Of a stretch of DNA of 64,000 bases, positions 45,412 through 64,000 are shown one piece after another. The notes beneath the pieces were generated by a model, which searched no databases, was not told the origin of the DNA, and worked only from the letters and a program-made list of their open reading frames with translations. Numbering within the stretch: position 1 is the stretch's first letter; every line of letters starts with the position of its first letter. The DNA is from Heligmosomoides polygyrus polygyrus (Eukaryota; Nematoda; Chromadorea; Rhabditida; Heligmosomidae), in assembly GCA_947396885.1 (NCBI GenBank), contig OX377203.1:21517253-21581252 (forward strand), in the 5' to 3' direction. The position numbers and the translations under genes were made by a program.

Positions 45412-46176
45412 GTTTGGCCGGGAAGTTCTGGCGGTTTTGAATGGCCCACTGCTTACCCTTCTTCATACTCGGTTCAGTCGAAATAGGATCGTCTTCGGTT
45501 ATCGCACAGAACCCACTTTCCACCACACGTGACGACTCGATCCAGAACGGGTAGTTTTGATTCCGGAGAAGCAAGGAGGAACAGATTTCGGAACACGACA
45601 ATTTCTGGCGATCACTCTAACTCTGGGACACTCACTTTTCGAGATTTTTCACCTTTTCTGATGCAGCCGAGCAATCTTTCGCAGCAGTTTTACTGGCTCC
45701 TAGACATTCCGCAATCTCACGGACTGTTTGCAAGCGATCAGCTTCCACGAAAGCATTCAAACCAACAAAAAAAAAACTTCAACGTCGTCCTGGACAGCTG
45801 TTGGTCACCCTCTTCGGGGTCCATCTTCAACGTTGAAATCTCCAGAACGAATTTCTCGAACTATCGTTGCACGGTCCTTTATTCAACACTATTCGGCCCC
45901 CACACATGGTTGATTTGCCGGGTGTTTCGACGGCGGATTCGTCAAGTTCAAAATTGATACAAAATATCGACCGTAACTGCTCTTTCGACATAGTTCAATA
46001 AGTCTTTGAAGAAACGTATTCGTTAAACATAGGCAAATCACCAATTATTCTGTCAGATAGAGCGAAGAATTCCGTAGTAGATGACTAAAAAAGCGAAGCA
46101 AGTTGAATAATGATTCAGTGATAAACGAACGAAACTCGGATGCACAAAAACCGTCACAACTTTCCGGCCAACCTAG
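45412..46176 (-). mobile_element. mariner, 3'-deleted, sharing a junction with its neighbour
   Basis: The left end tagtttggccgggaagttct and the inverted right end aactttccggccaacctag match each other and the relic at 282. Minus-strand pieces include DRVVTCGGKWVLCDNRRRS, where the usual first catalytic Asp of TCDEKW is changed. The C-terminal half is missing. Confidence 0.75.
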
Positions 46177-46407
46177 TACTTACCTGTCCATTGACGGGTA
46201 CCTACATTTCACTCGCACATCCCGTGGATGTAGGATTCGTATCGCATTTCAAAGCAGGCGCTCCAAACATCGCTTTTATGTCAAACGAGCAATAGAGGGT
46301 TTTCACGCAGAGGTCGAGTAAATGATGCGTTGCGTTTTATTCTTCTCTTGTTTTCTCCTTTTTCTTATTTTTAATGTGTCCTCTTAATGAGTACTAGTAT
46401 ACAAGGA

Positions 46408-46445
46408 TGCACGTGGCACCGCAGTTGGAAGAGGAGCCTTCCATC
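46408..46445 (+). mobile_element. SINE box A fragment
   Basis: cacgtggcaccgcagttggaagagg resembles the SINE 5' end only; the rest is absent. Confidence 0.3.
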
Positions 46446-46469
46446 CAAGTAGGCATCTGAATGATTTTC

Positions 46470-46640
46470 ATTCAATTTTAAATACTCGTATTCGAATATT
46501 CAAAGAATCATTTTTTCGAATGCGTACAAATTCAAATATTCAGAAAAACGAAAAATTACAGTTTTCGAATACATTAGAATACGAGTATTCGAAATCTGTG
46601 AGCATTCGAAACCGTTCGAACCTTCGAAAAATTTCGAGAA
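46470..46640. repeat. TTCGAA-rich block
   Basis: Repeated attcgaatattc, cgaatacattag and ttcgaaacc motifs over 170 bp, as at 26388 and 43515. Confidence 0.45.
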
Positions 46641-47189
46641 CACAACTATACTGCCTAGTCTTTGTCGCCCTCTTCCCCACTGACAGATTCAATGAGCACG
46701 GGTCTAGAGTTCGAAAGCGCATTCACGACAGGCTTAATGGCATCTGACTATTCTTCGAATTGAATGGTCTCATCGCAGGCTTCATAAACGCTCTTTTATA
46801 CCTTATCTTTCTACAACTCACTCTGTCGCAGCCAAAGATGTGTTTTTGTCGTGAGGTCTCCTGGCCACCTTTTTCGGCGCTAATATTTTTTGGTCCTATC
46901 TTGTACCTAACTTGTTCGGATCGTTCTTTTTCGGAGGCGATGCTGAATGATGCAGTTTTCTGTGCGATAATACAGCTCACGATCTTGGAAATCTCTTCGG
47001 ACATGGTAGCCTTCATCCACGTGGAATGCCCCTATCAGTTCATTTCACTTTGACTGTGTTGAGTCTTCTCATATTTATTTATTCATTTTAATACTTATTT
47101 AAGTAAGTCTTGTTTAAAGAACGAGGGAACAAAAACTGAACATGCAAAACACAACAAAACACGAAGGAATGAGTCATATGTACAGTGTG

Positions 47190-48110
47190 CTATAATGCTT
47201 AAGCTGTAGAAAACCTTTTGCAAACCTGTACAAATAACATTGTCATGTCTTCGTATTTACCTAGCAGCAGATTGAAATCACCAAGTGCTCTGTATGTTAG
47301 AAAGTTAGATCTGACTCGCGCTTTAGCAACTGAAACTCGAAGCTTGAGCTTTCCTCTTACGGATCTCGTCAGAGCGCCATCAAAGAAATCAGTAGGGTTA
47401 GCGAATGTCTTGTTGCTGATGATCTTGAACATCCTGTCACAATCTGGTACTTTTCTTCTATTCTTAAGCGACGAAAGGCCAAGTATGACTGATCTTTGAG
47501 AAGTATGTGGTATCTGATCGTAGTTTAATTGGAAAGCACCTCTTCATAAGTGCTCTAGTGAAGCTATTTTGAACACTTTCCAAAAGCTAGTTATCTTTCT
47601 TCTTAGTTGAATTGAACATCGTGACTCCCGATTCAACTATTGGCCTCACATATGTTTTATAAGCTCGGATATAAATTTCTGGTTGATTTGACTTTAGAGC
47701 TCGAAAGAGGTTATATATAGGTAGCTGGCCTTTTTAACTAGAAGTCTGCAGTGCTGAGAAAAGCATAAATTGGACGTTAGGATGAATCCCAGATCGCGGG
47801 CTTCTTTCACATTGCTTAGAACCTGACCGCTGATACTGTATGTTGGGAACTGTGACTGTTTTCTAAATCAAATTGTTAGAAAGCATGTTTTTTCATGTGC
47901 AAGTGGTAGACCCCATTTGTCTGCCCAACTGGAAATGTAATTTATCGCCAACTGAAAGGACACTTCTTTATCTGAAGTGTCTAAATTTTTTTTGTAAACC
48001 TTCACACCGTCTGCGTACATTTTACACGTAACTCCCAGGCTGGTAAGATAGTTCGGAAGTTCATAGGTGAAGTTCATATCTTTGAATAGCAACAGTTTTT
48101 CAGGAATACA
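47190..48110 (-). pseudogene. LINE reverse transcriptase relic (CR1/Jockey-like)
   Basis: A minus-strand piece at 48092-47868 contains LGVTCKMYADGVKVYKK, a decayed FADD box (YADG), then SSWADKWGLPLAHEKTCFL. Further 3', 47432-47199 contains a C-terminal segment. It is clearly related to 41619-43004 but much older. A short similar piece recurs at about 62495-62545. Confidence 0.75.
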
Positions 48111-48119
48111 TTAATCTGT

Positions 48120-49390
48120 AGTAGCCTCCAAATTTTCGATAAAGTTCAGGTCAGAAAGGGTGGAACGTGGGTCTAAACTATTCTTATGTCTACGTGGCAC
48201 AGGGTTACCGTCATCTTTACAAGACATTTCATACACGCTTTGATGGTGAGGTACCGCTACAACATTCTACTAATAGCTTATCTATATGGATCGCACATTA
48301 CAAACAGCTTAAGGAGCCACAATGCTACACGGCCCTCTGCACAGAAGCAGATTTTTAAGAGCGTTCTGCGGTACAATGTGTGCTTTTCGCCTGAGGTGAA
48401 GGGACACAATGGTCCAAACGATAGCTCTTTCAGGGTCCAAGTGAAGCTTCTATGAAAATAGGAATTCTAAGTAGAGTTTCCGAGATAATAACATGTTGAC
48501 AAAAATTACAGCGGGATGAGATAGCCGGAAAAACATGTGGTATTCGAAAAAGAGCAAGATGACGGTGACACACGTCTCGCTGTTCAGTTAAAACATATTA
48601 TAGTAGCAATTTTATGCGCACTGCAAAGTACAGTACGTGCACGTGTGCGACATAAATAGAAATAGAAAAATGAATAAACAAAATCACTTAGCAGGGGAGT
48701 AGCCCAAGAGTCGGGATGAAAGCACTTCTGGGTTTCTGTCTTATTCCTAAAAAGATGTAGGTGTCAGAAAGGGTTGATGACAAAGGGTAGAGAGATGCAG
48801 GGTTATTGCGCAGTTTTTTTGGTTCTATTGATCTGCAAGCATTTGAAAGTACTTCAGATTTATGACGAAGTCAGCGAGTTCATGAAGTTTTGGCTTAAAT
48901 TTTTAACTATTTGAATATTGCATCCTATTTGTTAATGATATGTTTCATGCATTTGATAGATAAAACCATTTCGTCATCAGCATTTGAAATCCTTACCGGT
49001 TTGACCTCCATTAAGCCTTAAAACTTCTTCAACGCAAGTCAATATAGAACCAGCGATGGCAGACATAAACTTGCGACTCATGCTTCTCTCACTAATGTCA
49101 GGTTAAAGTTCTTCTAATGCAGAGTTGTTTCTGCGTTCAACACCATAATAGCTAAAGGCTGCCTGGGAATGCCATTTAGTACTTTTTAAAATGTCCTCAA
49201 AAAGCTGGTTATCCTTCAGAAGAGCCGTTTTATTTTCTTTTTTTTTGGTGTACCTGTCTAGTTGGCGGAAAGTGTCGTATTTGCTTCGCTTTTCTGTTTT
49301 GTCATATTTCTCAGGTTTACCTGTCTTATCGATTGTTTGTTTCATGTGTACGTCATAGATTTCTCTTTTCTGGTTTTCGATTTCTTGTGA
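48120..49390. other. No gene recognised
   Basis: AT-rich DNA with short frames. A TATTATAGTAGC-type stretch and scattered frames show no motif. Intergenic or decayed transposon DNA. Confidence 0.35.
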
Positions 49391-49394
49391 TTTT

Positions 49395-49501
49395 CTGTTT
49401 ATGTTCGCAGAATTACGATAACGTTTGTCCCTGTCACGTGCCAGAGTGGCCCAGTGTATCCTCCTAGAGTGACACGAAGGGCGCCGTGCTTTCCAGTCCA
49501 T
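49395..49501 (-). pseudogene. RTE-like LINE C-terminal fragment
   Basis: RRIHWATLARDRDKRY on the minus strand matches the last conserved block of the RTE-like element at 29904-31060 (there RIHWSTLADDRDE). Only about 100 bp remain. Confidence 0.5.
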
Positions 49502-49629
49502 CTAGATGACCTCTTCCCTAAAGAGAATGAACTATTTTCTTAATGCACCGCTATAAGGAATATCGCATTGCTTGTCGCAGGGCTACGTGCACTATGGATC
49601 CTGGATAGGATAGGCGGATGAATCTACAT

Positions 49630-50432
49630 CATTTACACGTCGAATGGGACACCTTTCTAAGCTAGCATAGGACTTCTGAAATCAAAGCGAACTCTTCCAA
49701 ATCGAAACGACCTTCAGACAGGTGAGACCACAGACTCAACAAGATAGTTAGGATCAGTTTTTGTTCAAGGAAAATTTCAGTACAACTTTCTTAGAAGTCT
49801 TATTTACCTACCTAACAAATAAACACATTATTTAAAATTCTATGAAATTTTATATTTTTAAGAAAAATAATGGTTCAAAACGTGTTTTAAAGAGCAAGAA
49901 AGCGGCCATTTTTAGTGCCCAAAAAGATTGCTCCATGCTCTCGTCCAAGACGTCGCGATTTTCATACGATTGATAGCAGAATTTCTGTTTTTCATGAAAT
50001 TTGACCCCTGTAGACGTTGCAATAAAAACAACTATAAAAACACACACATATCCCCTCTTTCATGGTTCATATAAGCAGCGTTTACACAATCACTCAAATA
50101 AATGTTGCGGCAAACTTTGGAGTGCATGGCGCGATCCGGTTTTTTTAATGCACTAAATATGCTTCTTTGCTGTGTTCTAAGGCACATTTTAATTTGTTAT
50201 TTTTTTTTGAAAATGATTTTTTTGAAATCATTACACTTATTGGATCAGGTGGACTGAAAAATTCCAACGGAAGTTATACCAAATCTCGCTTGAACAAGGA
50301 ACTGTTCTAACCAACTTGTTGAGCCTGTACATAGTTTACCCTGTAAGAATCTCGTTTTGATTCGGAAAAGTTCGCTTTGATTTTAAGTCTTAAAGAGCTT
50401 AGAAGAGTGTCCGATTCGACGTCAAAATGGTA
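49630..50432. repeat. Unclassified inverted-repeat element, copy E (most complete)
   Basis: The ends acacgtcgaatgggacacct and (inverted) tgtccgattcgacgtcaaaat extend as inverted repeats for about 75 bp. The interior is AT-rich and non-coding, with the atggcgcgatccgg block common to other copies. It lies just upstream of ads-1. Confidence 0.65.
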
Positions 50433-50615
50433 GAAATGAAACGTGTCATGGGGCATATAGGATGAGACGAACTCCATGTTCCCATGCTCCTGCATTTTAA
50501 GGGCGGCTGGTCCTTCTGCTCAGAGTTGCGTTCAAAAACTTCTTTTTGCCCTGTACTGTACACATTGTCGCCGAATGAATAACGGTCTTTTGTACTGATA
50601 TCGATACTTTATTTT

Positions 50616-50629
50616 TTTGTGTGCTTCAG
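50616..50629 (+). promoter_or_regulatory. Acceptor directly before the first recognised ads-1 ATG
   Basis: tttttgtgtgcttcag is followed immediately by ATG. It is either an internal acceptor or a trans-splice site placing the leader next to the start codon. The short predicted N-terminus favours the second reading. Confidence 0.45.
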
Positions 50630-61657
<11,028 letters not shown>

Positions 61658-61848
61658 GTCTGAATGATGTCTTGATATTTTTCTTTCACTTCCTATTGGA
61701 AACGTTGTAAAATTTCGAAGGAAGTTACGGAATTGTGTTATAAAAGCGGGTTAATTGAAAAGAAAAACAAAAAGGAGAAATATTTACGTGTCTATTCAAG
61801 GCACTAAAATTTCACGTTACAAAGCATAGGAGAAAAATACGAATAACA

Positions 61849-62282
61849 TATATACCATTTTCGTGTTAAAATATGTAAACTAAGCTAGCCTAAGACTTTT
61901 GAAGTGAAATTGAGCTCCTCCAAATTGAAATGAGCTTCTTCTACATAAATCTATAAACAGCCTAAAAAGGTTAGAATAATTTTCGTTCAAGAAGAATTTT
62001 AGTATAATATTCTTTGTGGTTTCATTCGCCTATCCAATAAGTGAACACATTGTTTGAAATTTTACAAAATTTTTACTTTTAAGGAAAATACATGTTCAAA
62101 GCTTGTTTTAAAGAGCAGGAAAGCAGCCATTAAGACGTCATGATTTTTGTATGATTGATAGCGGAATTTGGAAGAGTCTCCTTTGATTTTAAAACTCCTA
62201 GGCTGATTAGAAGAATGCCCAATTCGATTTGAAGTGTCCAATTTGATTTGAAAAAAGTCCAATTCGACGTGAAAATGGTATG
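61849..62282. repeat. Unclassified inverted-repeat element, short copy F
   Basis: The ends tataccattttcgtgttaaa and (inverted) aattcgacgtgaaaatggta are present with a shortened interior. Confidence 0.65.
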
Positions 62283-62494
62283 GAGAAAACTTCGTCAAAA
62301 ATCAATGCTGCCTCGTCAACGCGTCCTATAAATTTTTACATCAAATGGTTTTTCAATTGGTATACTTTCCAGTAGCTCGTGCCGGCAAACTCGCTACACC
62401 TTGGCACTTTCCAATCAGCTAAAAGCTGAAATCCTTCAGGAATCGGTGCGTCAGGAATGCTGACCCAATTAGCGTCTCTGCTAGCGAGACTTCA

Positions 62495-62545
62495 AGTTTG
62501 AGTTTCAGCCCAACGGATCTTGTAAACATCCCATCAACTCTAATT
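62495..62545. repeat. Short LINE 3' fragment (tentative)
   Basis: gagacttcaagtttgagttt and ccaacggatcttgtaaacat resemble 47333-47382 in the LINE relic. Too short to classify firmly. Confidence 0.35.
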
Positions 62546-62576
62546 TGTTGGCAGAGAGCTTAGTGGCAACGATGTA

Positions 62577-63630
62577 TTAGGTTGTCCCATAAGTCCCCAC
62601 CGTTTTTTTTCAACGATTCACTGCAGATTTCGCCGGCGGTCTCCTGCATAGCGCTGCAGAGCTTTCGAAAGAAATTGATTTGCTCTATCAGAACATGTAT
62701 TGCACTTCTTTCTACACCATGAATTTTGTCAATTTTTAGGTCGTTGAAGTGAAAAGTGAAAAAGTGAAAAAGTAGCCATTTGCGCACTTGTTCTCTCCGC
62801 GTAGGTTTCTAATTTTTTGCGCAGTTTTTTTCGAGCATTTGGGAGACAATGTTCTGTACTATAAGAATATGTGTTAGTGCTATTTGCTCATTTGTCCTTG
62901 ATTGATTTTTAGGTCATCAAATTGGGACGTCCGAAGGAGAATGGTTATTTTTGCCGACAGCTCCTGCTCTGTGGTTGGACTTTTTGGGTTGGTGTTATAT
63001 GTCGTTCGAAAGAAAATGCCTTGTTCTATAGGAATACGTGTCGCGTTTATTGATTTCTATTGAATGTCAACAAAATGCCAAAAAAAGAAAATCGTCTTCA
63101 CCATCAACTCCTTCTCCGTCTTCAGTTGTTGATATTCGACAGAAATCAGCGGGAGCCAATAAACGCGACACAAAATCTTACTGAGCAAGACATCCTCTTC
63201 CAAACGACATATAACACCATGCAAAAAAGTTCAACCACTGAACCGGAGCTTTGGTAAAAATTCGGGCGGAAAAGTCGGAATTCCCAATTTGATGGACTAA
63301 AAATCAATAAAGGACAAACGAGCAAATAGCACTAACACACATTCTCGTAGTACAGAACATTGTCTCCCGAATGCTATAAAAAACTGCGCAAAAAATTACA
63401 AACCTAAGCGGAGAGAACAAGTGCGCAAATGGCTACTTTTTCACTTTTTCACTTTTCACTTCAACTACCTAAAAATTGACAAAATTCATGGTGTAGAAAG
63501 AAGGGCAATACATGTTCTGATAGAGCAAATCAATTTCTTTCGAAAGCTCTGCAGCGCTATGCAGGAGACCGCCAGCGAAATCTGCAGTGAATCGTTGAAA
63601 AAAACGGCGGGGACTTATGGGACAACCTAA
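62577..63630. mobile_element. 1.05-kb near-perfect palindrome with mariner ends
   Basis: The ends TTAGGTTGTCCCATAAGTCC are inverted and flanked by TA (62575-62576, 63631-63632). The arms, about 500 bp each, are roughly 90% alike and meet near 63090. The arms share blocks such as gaaattgatttgctctatca and gtgaaaaagtgaaaaagtag. No transposase seen. Lies in or after the ads-1 intron following exon 7. Confidence 0.9.
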
Positions 63631-63632
63631 TA

Positions 63633-64000
63633 ATAGATCAAGGGAAGCTCTACAATTTTGATTGGCTATGTTTCTCAGTGATAAGAAGTCAAAGAAAGAA
63701 CGTAGATAGTTGAGGACCACGTGGTATAACATAGGGTGACGTTCGACGAATAACATCTTATCAGAACTTTCCTTTTTAAAGTTGTTTTGGAGGTTTTCCA
63801 TGATTTCAGTGTCCCTCTTGAAAGATCTGGAAAATCTTACAGAATAAGTTCGTGACGTCGCTATAGAGGTGGTATTTGAACTGATCTGGAGGTTCATGTT
63901 ATTTTATTCTCCATTGTTATGGAAATAATTCCTTTTAGAATATGTGAAAGAAATATTGCTTCCGTAGCAGAGAATGCCGCTTACGATTAGCAAAATTAGG
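63633..64000. other. No gene recognised
   Basis: The minus-strand frame 63897-63469 overlaps the palindrome and is not supported as an exon. The next ads-1 exon was not found here. Confidence 0.4.

Noticed and set aside
47868..48092. Active reverse transcriptase
   Set aside because: The catalytic FADD box is changed to YADG and surrounding frames are broken.
63469..63897. 142-codon minus-strand frame
   Set aside because: It overlaps the palindromic element and its N-terminal part has no motif; no link to ads-1, which is on the plus strand.

Overview
The window reads as chromosomal DNA of a parasitic clade V nematode, most likely a hookworm or related strongylid. The basis is small exons with consensus splice sites (acceptors such as ttttcag or ttttacag, donors gtgag or gtaag), acceptors lying directly before start codons as at nematode spliced-leader sites, and a load of Tc1, mariner, hAT, RTE-type and CR1/Jockey-type elements plus an abundant tRNA-derived SINE. 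No bacterial features were seen. Species is inference. I could not run searches, so family assignments rest on remembered sequences.

Host genes. Four genes could be assembled by hand from phase-compatible exons. On the minus strand, from right to left, they are: an FBXO42-like F-box/Kelch protein (about 12.6-29.3 kb, 14 proposed exons); the 3' half of a one-pass membrane protein of uncertain family (10.26-5.98 kb); and, starting about 60 bp after that stop codon, glia maturation factor GMF (5.92-1.75 kb, last exon off the window). On the plus strand is alkyl-dihydroxyacetonephosphate synthase, the peroxisomal ether-lipid enzyme (ads-1/AGPS; seven exons from 50.63 to 61.66 kb, continuing past the right edge). 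From memory and unchecked, C. elegans ads-1 and its GMF homologue are also close neighbours.

Layout. 0-6 kb: GMF, its introns holding a mariner relic with a SINE inside and a Tc1 element split by a 909-bp foldback element. 6-12.5 kb: the membrane-protein gene, with a 1.57-kb palindrome made of two opposed Tc1-like transposase ends. 12.6-29.3 kb: FBXO42 with transposon-filled introns. 29.9-50.5 kb: no host gene recognised, but RTE and CR1-like reverse transcriptase relics, a hAT relic, several mariners, an inserted element with a hammerhead-ribozyme-like motif, and many SINEs. 50.6-64 kb: ads-1, whose 6.6-kb second intron holds eight SINEs, a nearly intact mariner and another mariner-type element; later introns hold a hAT element with a perfect 8-bp target duplication and a 1.05-kb near-perfect palindrome.

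The mobile DNA is layered (SINE in SINE, mariner in SINE, MITE in mariner, foldback in Tc1), which gives relative ages. The strongest leads are the compact membrane protein/GMF junction (possible operon), the hammerhead-like motifs, the hairpin minisatellite inside a foldback element, the recently active SINE, and the giant palindromes inside or next to genes.
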